Notes under the pieces: model-generated | The model's database searches: none | The model's input: the letters and a program-made list of their open reading frames with translations, nothing else | What the model was told of the DNA's origin: nothing | Position numbers and translations under genes: made by a program | In this document: positions 1 through 8,739 of the stretch, in pieces | Layout of the letters: each line of letters starts with the position of its first letter | Numbering within the stretch: position 1 is the first letter of the stretch | Source: Saprospiraceae bacterium | GTDB lineage: Bacteria > Bacteroidota > Bacteroidia > Chitinophagales > Saprospiraceae | Direction: 5' to 3' | NCBI GenBank assembly: GCA_026983735.1 | Contig: JALSTN010000283.1 | Location: 1 to 33,410 of the forward strand | DNA: 33,410 nucleotides

Positions 1-2013
1 AAAGACAATATGGATTTAATGGAGGTAAATAGCAAAGATGGACTTTTTGCATTTCAAAAAAAGGCCATCAATATACGTGTTTCTAACAATACCTTCCCAA
101 GATCAGATAGATTTAAGCCTCGTTGGTATTATGGCAATGAAGTAAAGCAAAGTTGGGAAAATTGGATGCCTTCTTCTGCCGTGGCTTTTGCAGTTATTGA
201 CCCGGTAACCGGAAAAACTTGGGATAATCCGATCGGTGGGCTATACGGTTCTGTAAACCCTCAAAGAAATGATGCTAAGACTATCCATGTTTTTCCTTTC
301 TATGTCAGAAACGAACAAGAACGTGATGTTGTAGAAACCTTTATTAGAGATATTGTTCCAAAGGGAAGCATGGTCATATTTTATACTATCCATAGTAGAG
401 GTAGTAATTATCACCCTGAGCAATGGGCCAGTGACCCCGGTGATAATATCATGACGCTGCTCGAAGCACAAGGGGCTACAGAAATCAGAAATCTCATATC
501 GACCGGTCCCGTTCCTTACATATTTTGCTTCAAAAAAGATGGATTAACGACTTTCAAACCGATTGAAAAGATTGGTAATGACTCAGATGTCATCGAAGGG
601 GAATTCAACATCTATCCATATCGAAATAAAGGGGAAACAACTACCCCTTCGATCGGTCCGGGACAAGGTTGGAAATCTATGCAGTGGGATGTATCCAATA
701 TCGAACCCAATGATACTTATACTGGTACCTTATTAGGTTATGATGTCAATGGAGTCCAAGAAGTACTTCTCGATAATCTAGAGAAAGGAAATTATGACTT
801 ATCCAATATAGATAAGGATCAATATCCCAGGCTTCAAATTAAGTTTTCTGCTAAAGATGATACCAACCATACTTGTGTCAAGATGCCGTATTGGCGCATC
901 TATTATGATGCTTTACCAGATGTAGGAGTCTCTAATGGTTCAGGATTTTCATTTATCAAAGATACATTAAACCAAGGCGAGGAAGTGTCTCTTCATCTTC
1001 CGATTACTAATCTGACTCCGATAGATATGGACAGTCTTCTCGTCAAATACTTTATAATTCAGTCTGTAACAAATGAATCTCAAACCATTTTACAACGTAT
1101 CGCTCCGCTTCCGGGAAATGCTTCTGCTACGCTGAATTTCTCCTTACCAACCTTAAAGTTAAACGGTTCTTACAAGTTGATTGTCGAACTCAATCCTGAT
1201 AAAGACCAACCCGAATTAAAGCATTTTAATAATTTTGCCCAATTCGAATTCTATGTACGTGGGGATAAAGAAAAACCCTTACTCGATGTTACATTTGATA
1301 GACTTCATATCGTTGATGAAGAGTTGGTTTCTAGCCGACCCGAAATACGAATTACACTTGTTGATAATAACGAGTTTTTTGCCTTAAAAGACACTTCACT
1401 ATTTGATATTTATTTATCGGACTCCCCTTTACCCAGTCATTTTGTACGCCAATCACTTTCTGATCCGGACATCACCTTTCAACCCGCTGACCTCAGCAAA
1501 GGCAAGAATAAAGCCAGCGTGATTATACGCAAGCATTTTGATGATGGTCGCTATTTTCTGAAAGTTGCAGCAAAAGACAATGTTGGGAACACCGCCGGAC
1601 AGTCTGATTATCAGATTTCCTTCCGAGTTATTAATAAATCCGCCATTTCGAATATAGTCAATTACCCCAATCCATTTACTTCTTCGACACGATTTGTCTA
1701 TACCCTTACGGGGGAAACGCTTCCCGAAGAATATCACCTTCAGATAATGACCGTAACAGGTAAGGTCGTCAGAGAAGTTAGCAAAGAAGAGTTGGGCCCA
1801 TTACGATTTGGGACACATATGACAGATTTTGCCTGGGATGGGCGAGATGAATTTGGTGATCCATTGGCCGCGGGGGTTTATCTCTATCGTTTTTCTATAA
1901 AGAAGGAGGGGGGAGACAGCATGGAGCGCCTCAAAAAAGAGGACTATAGCCGCTTAAGTGATTTAGATACGTATTTCAAGAATGACATAGGCAAGATGGT
2001 CTTGATGCGTTAG
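1..2013 (+). CDS. PorU2-like type IX secretion protein, C-terminal part (5' end outside window)
   Basis: The frame is open from base 1 (K-D-N precede the first ATG at 10), so this is the 3' part of a longer gene and the ATG at 10 is probably internal. The visible 670 residues carry a long beta-rich region and then a FlgD-like Ig/sorting module: NYPNPF at about residue 553, IMTVTGKVVREV, WDGRDEFGDPLAAGVYLYRF, and a tail ending in GKMVLMR. This layout and these phrases match the C-terminal half of the large Bacteroidota proteins named putative T9SS sortase PorU2, whose N-terminal half holds a C25 (gingipain-like) peptidase domain; that domain is not in this window, so the peptidase is inferred. 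Such proteins act at the cell surface with T9SS. The glycosyltransferase gene follows after 15 bases, suggesting co-transcription. Family call is from memory of the family pattern, not a search. Confidence 0.75.
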   Translation, partial: KDNMDLMEVNSKDGLFAFQKKAINIRVSNNTFPRSDRFKPRWYYGNEVKQSWENWMPSSAVAFAVIDPVTGKTWDNPIGGLYGSVNPQRNDAKTIHVFPFYVRNEQERDVVETFIRDIVPKGSMVIFYTIHSRGSNYHPEQWASDPGDNIMTLLEAQGATEIRNLISTGPVPYIFCFKKDGLTTFKPIEKIGNDSDVIEGEFNIYPYRNKGETTTPSIGPGQGWKSMQWDVSNIEPNDTYTGTLLGYDVNGVQEVLLDNLEKGNYDLSNIDKDQYPRLQIKFSAKDDTNHTCVKMPYWRIYYDALPDVGVSNGSGFSFIKDTLNQGEEVSLHLPITNLTPIDMDSLLVKYFIIQSVTNESQTILQRIAPLPGNASATLNFSLPTLKLNGSYKLIVELNPDKDQPELKHFNNFAQFEFYVRGDKEKPLLDVTFDRLHIVDEELVSSRPEIRITLVDNNEFFALKDTSLFDIYLSDSPLPSHFVRQSLSDPDITFQPADLSKGKNKASVIIRKHFDDGRYFLKVAAKDNVGNTAGQSDYQISFRVINKSAISNIVNYPNPFTSSTRFVYTLTGETLPEEYHLQIMTVTGKVVREVSKEELGPLRFGTHMTDFAWDGRDEFGDPLAAGVYLYRFSIKKEGGDSMERLKKEDYSRLSDLDTYFKNDIGKMVLMR

Positions 2014-2028
2014 TGCATAATTAAAGGG

Positions 2029-3213
2029 ATGAAGGTACTGCACATATTTGACCGATATCTCAATTCAACCATGAATTGGGCTCATAATTTTATGGTCAGC
2101 ATGCAAGATGTAGATCATTATGTGACAGCACCCATTGTATTTCACAATTCATACAAGGAAGGAGTTCAACTAGTATTGGCTCCCTACCAGAAAAGTTTGC
2201 CGATGCCCAAGGACGAATGGTCCGTGCCCGGTTCTTACAGAGTTTTAGACAAAGTACTACCGCAATTTTTTAATCAGTGGTTGAAAAAATTCGTACAGAA
2301 GAATACACCGGACATCATACATGCTCATTTTGGTGGAGTAGGCGTACGACACATGCACTGGATTGAAAAAACAAATATTCCATTTGTCGTCTCCTTTTAT
2401 GGCTTTGACATGGAAAAACTACCGCATAAAAAACCGGCCTACCGGGAGTTTTATCGCGAACTAGGACGAATTGCAGACGGGATATTTGTCTTAGGTGCAT
2501 CGAGTAAGAGGACGATGATTTCCAGGTATGAAATGGTACCGGATAAGATATATATTCACCCGCTGGGTATCCCGGTTGACCGTCTACCATTTCATACAAA
2601 ACAAAAAAAATCCGGTCAGCTTCGGTTACTTCAAATCGCTACTCTAACACCCAAAAAAGGTCAATTAGATGCGATTAAAGCCCTTCATCTGGCCTTACAA
2701 CATTACGAGAATATCCACCTTACCTTGTCCGGAGAAGGGTGGGATAAATCCTATGTATCCGAGATTAGAGCATATATAGAACAGTACAACTTAGATAAAC
2801 ATGTTCGCTTATTGCCCTTTACTCCACATCACCAGATTTATGACCTCATGTCCCGACACGATGTGTTTATTCACCCCAGCAGATTTACAGCAGATAAAGA
2901 TAGTGAAGGAGGAGCTACCTTTGCCATATTGGAAGCTATGGCCGCTGGACTTCCCGTACTTAGCACGAACCATCGTTCCATTCCCGAACGGGTTGTCCAC
3001 GGTCAAATGGGATTTATCTCACCGGAAGGAAATCCAAAAGCTTTGGCACAATCTATTCTTCGCATGTATGAAATGGATGACCTTCGATATAAAGAAATGT
3101 CTAACTCCTGTAGAAAACAAATCGAAGAGCAGTTCAATAGCGATAAACTCATAGTAGCATTACGAGATTGCTACCATTCGATCTGTACAAAAAAGAGGAA
3201 TACCCTTTTGTAA
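2029..3213 (+). CDS. GT4-family glycosyltransferase (GT-B fold)
   Basis: A 394-residue cytoplasmic glycosyltransferase that would move a sugar from a nucleotide-sugar donor onto a glycan or lipid-linked acceptor. The N-terminal acceptor half has the pattern IIHAHFGGVGVRH typical of exopolysaccharide and colanic-acid-type GT4 enzymes. The C-terminal donor half begins near LLQIATLTPKKGQLDAI and contains LSGEGW, HPSRFT and EGGATFAILEAMAAGLPV, the nucleotide-sugar-binding acidic motif (here E-x8-E, a variant of the usual E-x7-E). No signal peptide. It starts 15 bases after the PorU2-like gene, so the two are likely one transcript. A role in making the surface glycan to which T9SS cargo is anchored would suit this position but is inference; the acceptor cannot be read from sequence. 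Confidence 0.85.
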   Translation: MKVLHIFDRYLNSTMNWAHNFMVSMQDVDHYVTAPIVFHNSYKEGVQLVLAPYQKSLPMPKDEWSVPGSYRVLDKVLPQFFNQWLKKFVQKNTPDIIHAHFGGVGVRHMHWIEKTNIPFVVSFYGFDMEKLPHKKPAYREFYRELGRIADGIFVLGASSKRTMISRYEMVPDKIYIHPLGIPVDRLPFHTKQKKSGQLRLLQIATLTPKKGQLDAIKALHLALQHYENIHLTLSGEGWDKSYVSEIRAYIEQYNLDKHVRLLPFTPHHQIYDLMSRHDVFIHPSRFTADKDSEGGATFAILEAMAAGLPVLSTNHRSIPERVVHGQMGFISPEGNPKALAQSILRMYEMDDLRYKEMSNSCRKQIEEQFNSDKLIVALRDCYHSICTKKRNTLL

Positions 3214-3217
3214 GAGC

Positions 3218-3234
3218 TAACTTTTAGTAAGTTA
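3218..3234. terminator. Weak hairpin between convergent genes
   Basis: A 6-bp perfect stem (TAACTT 3218-3223, AAGTTA 3229-3234) with a 5-base loop lies in the 70-base gap between the converging glycosyltransferase and metalloprotease genes. No good U-tract follows on either strand, so termination here is a guess from position. Confidence 0.25.
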
Positions 3235-3283
3235 AACCGAGAGACATACCTGAGACATAAAAATTCAACTCTATTAAGCTGTA

Positions 3284-6200
3284 TTACTGGACGACGATCT
3301 TCCGGGTGGTATTTCCTAGACTTGATCGAATATTCAGCAAGTAAACGCCCGTTCTAAACTTTGAAAAATCCAAATGTAATCCATTACGAGCCTCTTTGTG
3401 CATATCTCGAAATACCTCTTCTCCAGTCAAAGTTGAAAGGGTAATATCTATCGGAATATTCTGAAGGTTTTTCTCCGGAATTATCCAAAGAGAATGATGT
3501 ACAGGATTAGGAAACACCCTGTAACCCTCATTGGATATGGGAAGATCTTTTGTCGCTACATTGGGATTACTCTCATCCATTTTTAGCACAAATCGATGGA
3601 TGCCCGTCCATCCACCTTCATGGTCCTTGACGACAAAATCAAACCCATCCATTGGGTGATCTTTCATATTGGCATATTGCAGCTTTCTGTCCCAAATATC
3701 CTGTTGAGTAAAATGATCTCCTACCTTCAAAGTTTGCCCCTTGAGAAGAAGAATTCCATAATCGGGTAAACGCACAATAGTGTAAGTCAGACGCGATGGA
3801 CCGGTATTGTCATCCTCGACAAGCAGTACATCAGCGATAATGGGAACTTCGAGATTGGGCTTTATTTTAAACGTATCATTGTGTACGACATGTGGTGATT
3901 GAAATGCTATATCCCCACAGATTTGCATCCTCCAGTTCTCCAGTTTACCTGTTCTGTTTCCTCTTTTATTGGATATAATTAATTTCCAATCCCCTTTAGC
4001 TTCAACTCCTGTCAAAGGCTTCAAATTTCCTTTTCTCAATCGGGAAACAATACCATCACCGATTGTCCCACAGCGCGCTACATCGGGAGCATCATCATCA
4101 AATCCTACGTTCATATAAACCGAATTGGCACAAGCGTTTTTCCAAACAACTACTTTAGTAGAGTCATCAGGAGCAACAAGTTGTATATTGATACCATTTA
4201 AGTATTCAGAAGACAAGGTAATATTTTCAATATTAATATCAGATACCGTAAACTGTTGGGGTACTGGAATGGTAAATGTACGTGTCTGACCACTACTGAT
4301 AATTTGGTTATCGATTTTGGCCTTATAATTAGAACAAGCCGAGGCCAAAGTGCTAAAAGCGGTTGTTTTTGTCCACGGACCCACCCCACATTCATTAATT
4401 CCTCTCACATGCCAAAAATACAATGTATTGACATCAAGCAATGGACCTCTAGTTGTTGTCTTTGTAAGATCAGATGCGCTAAAGACTATTGATTTTGCAT
4501 CAAATGCAGGACTTGTTGCAATCTCTATTTCGTAGGAAGATGCATCTGCATCAGACTTCCAAGAGTAAACAGGACCGACGGCAAATTTATGCTCAAGTAC
4601 AGGAGATAAAAGTGCAAGATCCTGATAGTAATTACGCACTACCCGAATGGGAATGGGAGCAAGTGCTTGGGTATCTTTTTGATCAATTACATAGGATACA
4701 ATGGCTTCTGAAAGGTCAGCCTCTTTTACCTGTGTAAAGTCAAAATGTAAGGTTGTCGAATCTCCAGCTTCAATATCCAATTTACTAAAAGAATAGCTGG
4801 CTTCAGCCGGAAGTCCAGAGATATCAACAAATTGAATAGACTGTCCGGACCCTGCTCCAGTTGTGCGAATAGTAAGATCAAATGATTCCGGCGCACAAGC
4901 GACCATACTATTGGGGAAAATACCTAAGGACACTTCTGGGTTGGTACTTTTAGAAACTTTAATAGGTCGATCACTGACATCAAAGAAAATACTATGTGCC
5001 GCCTTTATTTTAATTCGCCCTGCACGGATACTGGTATCGGGTAATATTATCCATTCTGAACCGTCATTAGGAGTATTCTCCACCAAAGGGATGGGATGGT
5101 CATAATCCCCGTCTTTGAATAAGTATATATTGACTTCTTTACAATTGACCGGAGGCAAATCTGTTTTAGCTACATCCCATTGGATCAACTGATAAGTACC
5201 AGCGGTTAATGTCTCCCTTTCATTGGGCCAGAGCACTCGGAATGGTCCAGCACTTTCTGTCGCATCAAATGAGATATAATCCCATGCGACGGCACCTGCA
5301 TTCGGATTGTTATCTCTGACTGTAAAGGCAAATTTGAATTTAAAATCATAAGGGGGAAGCAATTCTGTCAGATCCGAGACAGGGATATTATTTCTCTGAT
5401 TTAAAATAAGAGATAACCTAGGAAAAATCCTTGTGGGAGAAGTGCTTGGTGGAAAGGAACGAAATAGAGGAACATAACCATCTTCTTTCGTTGGGTGACC
5501 TATATCTATGCTCCTTCCGGTCGTGTATTGTTCCCAGGAATAAGTCATGGCATCCTTTTCACTATCTATACCTTCCCCTGTCAATTCAAATGGGGTGAGA
5601 TAGGGAATCGTAAACCCACCCTCGAGGGGAATAGTAGCTGTTGGACGTGTGTTGCCGGATGGAACTGGTTTTCCACAACTTCCATTATCCGACACTCTGG
5701 AGTGGTTATAAACTTTGGTTAGAGAGTTATTATGAAAAACAGGATCTGCACGTCTTACAAAACTTTGTGATCCACATAGTCCACTGTATGACATAATCGT
5801 ACTTCCTCCGCCAGGTTCGAAAGCAGTAGAACCACTCTCATTTCCATTGCAATTATTAAATGTATGGGGGGCAGAGAATTGATGTCCCATTTCATGGCAA
5901 GATATCTGAACTGCTACGTAATTGAGATTGGAGGTGTACCAACATGTCACACCGGCTCCTTTTCCACTAGAACACACAGAGCTCAAGGCCGCAATTCCTC
6001 CAACATCTGTACATGTGGCAGTGAATACATGGCCTATATCATATGCGTTTTTGCCAATGTGTCGGTTGATAACAGCAGTGTTTTGTCCGATCAGAGCTCC
6101 CCCTAGCTTGGCATCCGAAAAAGGATCAATTTTTGGATTGAGAAAAATCAAATTCTTATTGCCCGACACAAGCAACAGACGGATACCAAATTCTCTTTCG

Positions 6201-6925
6201 TATACTTCGTCTATTACGTTCACTGCACTTATCATCTTGGCCATTGCAAGGTCTACAGTTCCTCCTCCTAAAGAACTACTCCCACCCCATTCACCTGTGC
6301 ATGAAATAGCAAGACGAAAGGTCATTAAAGGCCAATCTTCTCCTCGAAGGTCTAGGGTCGGATCCTTATGAGGACGAAGGTCTACTATAGATTGGTCTAC
6401 CTCGCAAATATACTTAAACAAATCCGGTTTCTCTTTCGCCAGATCCTCAATATAATAACTCGTGTAATACTCCCCTGCCTTTGCTGTCAAGGGTTCCACA
6501 AAGAATTGTCCCTTTTCCGTGTGGACAGAAGCCCGAAACCCCCAAGGGCTAACATCCATGCGTAAGGACCAAGTGGGATGATTCACACTCTTAGCTTTAT
6601 AAGTGTATGTCCCATATATATCATGCTGTGTAGGATCTTCTAAAACACTGGAAAAAAAACACTCAAAGGGCTCCATTTTACCTTCAGGCATTGGGATATT
6701 GAGGATTAGTCCGTGTTTATTATTGAGTTCTTGCGGAGCAGATTGAAGGTATTTCTTTAGCCGATTATACGACAAATATAAGGTTTGTCGTTTTTGCGGA
6801 ATAGTCGTATTTACGATAACAGCAGAGGATGGAATTTCTTCTGCATGGATAACCTTCCAAAAGTTTTGTGCAGATAAATACGTACTAGAGAAAAGTAAAA
6901 AAATCAAAATGCGTACTAAATACAT
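3284..6925 (-). CDS. Secreted reprolysin-like zinc metalloprotease with P-domain and T9SS type A signal
   Basis: A 1213-residue secreted protease. A signal peptide covers about residues 1-20 (hydrophobic run ending in SAQ). The catalytic zinc motif HEMGHQFSAPH starts at residue 344 (H344, E345, H348, H354), followed by a Met-turn in STIMSYSGLCG, as in reprolysin/M12B-like peptidases. After it come Ig-like and fibronectin-III-like segments (about 760-870), a proprotein-convertase P-domain-like region (about 890-1003, ending ENWRMQICG), a CSPG/cadherin-like repeat (about 1010-1115), and a C-terminal T9SS type A domain with YRVFPNP, LTGEEV, GVYLLNI and a final RKIVVQ. It should pass the inner membrane by Sec and the outer membrane by T9SS, and work outside the cell on protein substrates. 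Transcribed away from the two-component genes across a 497-base gap. Very common architecture in Bacteroidota. Confidence 0.9.
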   Translation of the reverse strand: MYLVRILIFLLFSSTYLSAQNFWKVIHAEEIPSSAVIVNTTIPQKRQTLYLSYNRLKKYLQSAPQELNNKHGLILNIPMPEGKMEPFECFFSSVLEDPTQHDIYGTYTYKAKSVNHPTWSLRMDVSPWGFRASVHTEKGQFFVEPLTAKAGEYYTSYYIEDLAKEKPDLFKYICEVDQSIVDLRPHKDPTLDLRGEDWPLMTFRLAISCTGEWGGSSSLGGGTVDLAMAKMISAVNVIDEVYEREFGIRLLLVSGNKNLIFLNPKIDPFSDAKLGGALIGQNTAVINRHIGKNAYDIGHVFTATCTDVGGIAALSSVCSSGKGAGVTCWYTSNLNYVAVQISCHEMGHQFSAPHTFNNCNGNESGSTAFEPGGGSTIMSYSGLCGSQSFVRRADPVFHNNSLTKVYNHSRVSDNGSCGKPVPSGNTRPTATIPLEGGFTIPYLTPFELTGEGIDSEKDAMTYSWEQYTTGRSIDIGHPTKEDGYVPLFRSFPPSTSPTRIFPRLSLILNQRNNIPVSDLTELLPPYDFKFKFAFTVRDNNPNAGAVAWDYISFDATESAGPFRVLWPNERETLTAGTYQLIQWDVAKTDLPPVNCKEVNIYLFKDGDYDHPIPLVENTPNDGSEWIILPDTSIRAGRIKIKAAHSIFFDVSDRPIKVSKSTNPEVSLGIFPNSMVACAPESFDLTIRTTGAGSGQSIQFVDISGLPAEASYSFSKLDIEAGDSTTLHFDFTQVKEADLSEAIVSYVIDQKDTQALAPIPIRVVRNYYQDLALLSPVLEHKFAVGPVYSWKSDADASSYEIEIATSPAFDAKSIVFSASDLTKTTTRGPLLDVNTLYFWHVRGINECGVGPWTKTTAFSTLASACSNYKAKIDNQIISSGQTRTFTIPVPQQFTVSDINIENITLSSEYLNGINIQLVAPDDSTKVVVWKNACANSVYMNVGFDDDAPDVARCGTIGDGIVSRLRKGNLKPLTGVEAKGDWKLIISNKRGNRTGKLENWRMQICGDIAFQSPHVVHNDTFKIKPNLEVPIIADVLLVEDDNTGPSRLTYTIVRLPDYGILLLKGQTLKVGDHFTQQDIWDRKLQYANMKDHPMDGFDFVVKDHEGGWTGIHRFVLKMDESNPNVATKDLPISNEGYRVFPNPVHHSLWIIPEKNLQNIPIDITLSTLTGEEVFRDMHKEARNGLHLDFSKFRTGVYLLNIRSSLGNTTRKIVVQ

Positions 6926-6979
6926 CAGAGTTGTTTATGTAGTTTAATAATTTTATTATAATTAAGCCAATGGCAAAAA

Positions 6980-6987
6980 CAAATGTA
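6980..6987 (-). promoter_or_regulatory. Bacteroidota -7 box for the metalloprotease gene
   Basis: On the minus strand this reads TACATTTG, a full match to the Bacteroidota -7 consensus TAnnTTTG, about 55 bases before the metalloprotease start. The nearest TTG that could be a -33 box is 26 bases upstream, a little beyond the usual 17-23, so only the -7 element is firm. Confidence 0.5.
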
Positions 6988-7090
6988 AAAATACAGATTA
7001 TTTTAAGAATACCCAAAATATTTGTATAAAGGGATTGGTCCGCCTCTACTTTGCCCCCCTTATTCTGTTAGGGCCAACAATAAATAAGAT

Positions 7091-7128
7091 ATTCCGAGTA
7101 AAAATGTATTTTGGATTTTACTCGGAAT
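7091..7128. repeat. Perfect 13-bp inverted repeat with 12-base loop
   Basis: ATTCCGAGTAAAA (7091-7103) pairs without mismatch with TTTTACTCGGAAT (7116-7128). No long U-tract follows on either strand, so it is not a textbook terminator; the A/T at the inner arm ends is part of the stem. It could be a binding site for a dimeric regulator or the stem of a short RNA. Confidence 0.6.
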
Positions 7129-7354
7129 AATGGCGTATAGTTGGGTTCAGCCCGGTGGCTAAAGTGATAAAATACCCGAATCAAAAGAGGTCTTTATCAG
7201 AGGGAAATCATTCCCTAACTATCAGGTAAAAGGTAATCAAAACCGATTCTGTTGCAGGAAAACAGTAGAAATCAAATAAAATGTTAATTATATGTTTATT
7301 TTCAAGGTCTAAGGGCTGTATTGCTTTTAAATTGTTTAACATTGCAGAGGGAAT

Positions 7355-7371
7355 CAATAGCTATGCTATTG
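7355..7371. promoter_or_regulatory. 17-base palindrome before the kinase gene, possible operator
   Basis: CAATAGC-tat-GCTATTG is a perfect 7-bp inverted repeat centred about 60 bases before the histidine kinase start and followed by an A-tract. Placement fits an operator, for example for autoregulation by the neighbouring OmpR-type regulator, but OmpR-class sites are usually direct repeats, so the assignment is open. Confidence 0.35.
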
Positions 7372-7422
7372 GTAAAAAAACTATTTATCCCATTTTAGGT
7401 ACAGCATATTAAGTGGTTAGTC

Positions 7423-8697
7423 ATGACGAATAGATCTATACGGTGGTTAGTAGTAGTATCTGCACTTGCGGTGACAGGGTTGTTGTCCGTTCAATCCTAT
7501 TGGGTCTACCAAACGCTTAAAATAAAACAGTCTGAATTCCGCCAATCGGTGACTATAGCACTGCGTAGAGCAGCTGTGTCCATGTCCAAGTACAATCGCA
7601 CCAAACTTCCAACAAAAAATCTAATTCAACGCCCTTCTACCAATTACTATGTGGTCAATATCAATTCCCCTATAGACGATCCGAGTATTCTGGAATACTT
7701 TCTCATTAAGGAATTTGAACGAGTAGGGATAAGCGAACCTTTTGAGTATGGAATATATGATTGTGCCTCAGATGATCTGGCATATGGGAACTGCTGCAAT
7801 TACGACGATGAAATCATCGCTCCTTCCAAAAGACGCAAAAAACCGAAATCCAAGGATTTGATCTACTATTTTGTAGTTCGTTTTCCGGGAATCAGTAGTT
7901 TTTTTCTTAGAGAAATGTGGTTTTCTGTCCTTTTTTCAGGTATTATCATTCTTGTTTCCCTTTTCTTGGCATATGCTCTGTATGTCATCCTTCAACAAAA
8001 GAGATATTCAGAGGTCCAACGCGATTTTATCAATAATCTGACACATGAGTTTAAAACCCCCATAACGTCCATCTCTCTCGCTGCTCAAACACTTCAAGAA
8101 AGCCAGGTAGTCCAAAAAGATACTCGCTTAAAAAGATACACAGACCTTATCGTATCTCAAAATAAACGACTCAACGCACAAGTTGAAAAGGTATTGGAAA
8201 TGGCTCGACTTCCACAAAATATGAGTAGAGTCACTCTAAAACAGGTTTCGCTACACGATTTGATCGAACAAATTATTCCGGAAATGAAAGTGCGTATAGA
8301 AGCTGAAAAAGGGCGTTTATTGGTTAATCTTTTTAGTAAATATCCAATCATAGAAGCAGATGAATTGCATGTTAGCAATATATTGCACACACTCCTCGAC
8401 AATGCTATAAAATATAAAAAAGACTATCCCGTTATATCCATATTAACCGTTGATGTGGAAGACGGTTGCAAGCTCGTTATTGAAGATAAAGGGATTGGGA
8501 TCGATAAAAAGCACCTCAAGCATTTATTTAAGCGTTTTTATCGCGTACCCACGGGAAAATTGCACAATGTTAAAGGGTTTGGATTGGGATTGTATTATGT
8601 AGACCAAGTAGTGAGAGCACATCATTGGACTTTGGATGTTACTTCCACAAAAGGGGAAGGAACCAGATTTTCAATACGTTTTCATAACAACAAATAA
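7423..8697 (+). CDS. Membrane sensor histidine kinase
   Basis: A 424-residue two-component sensor. One membrane segment at about residues 8-29, a periplasmic sensor region of roughly 135 residues, and a second segment at about 166-190. The dimerisation/phosphoacceptor region follows directly without an obvious HAMP domain: FINNLTHEFKTPITSISLAA with the phosphorylated histidine at H208. The ATP-binding domain shows the N box (HTLLDNAIKY), G1 (DKGIGIDKKH), F box and G2 (GFGLGLYYV). The periplasmic part includes IYDCASDDLAYGNCCNYDDE (from residue 111), with three cysteines among acidic residues. It autophosphorylates and passes phosphate to the regulator encoded 42 bases downstream. Overall it resembles the RprX-like kinases of Bacteroidota; the signal is unknown. 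Confidence 0.92.
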   Translation: MTNRSIRWLVVVSALAVTGLLSVQSYWVYQTLKIKQSEFRQSVTIALRRAAVSMSKYNRTKLPTKNLIQRPSTNYYVVNINSPIDDPSILEYFLIKEFERVGISEPFEYGIYDCASDDLAYGNCCNYDDEIIAPSKRRKKPKSKDLIYYFVVRFPGISSFFLREMWFSVLFSGIIILVSLFLAYALYVILQQKRYSEVQRDFINNLTHEFKTPITSISLAAQTLQESQVVQKDTRLKRYTDLIVSQNKRLNAQVEKVLEMARLPQNMSRVTLKQVSLHDLIEQIIPEMKVRIEAEKGRLLVNLFSKYPIIEADELHVSNILHTLLDNAIKYKKDYPVISILTVDVEDGCKLVIEDKGIGIDKKHLKHLFKRFYRVPTGKLHNVKGFGLGLYYVDQVVRAHHWTLDVTSTKGEGTRFSIRFHNNK

Positions 8698-8739
8698 ATG
8701 ACGTACTATTACAACCATTGAATCTGAATATATACTCTG

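Larger units (their letters stand above)
6926..7422. other. Divergent intergenic region with several inverted repeats
   Basis: The 497-base gap between the metalloprotease and the histidine kinase holds no plausible gene. It contains the metalloprotease -7 box (6980-6987), a perfect 13-bp inverted repeat (7091-7128), a 6-bp hairpin AGGGAA-atca-TTCCCT (7201-7216) and a 17-base palindrome (7355-7371). A near-match to the -7 consensus, TAACATTG at 7337-7344, may serve the kinase gene but has no clear -33 partner. Confidence 0.6.

Noticed and set aside
5922-6371. 149-residue plus-strand frame antisense to the metalloprotease
   Set aside because: It overlaps fully the well-supported protease catalytic region, has no recognisable domain and no promoter of its own.
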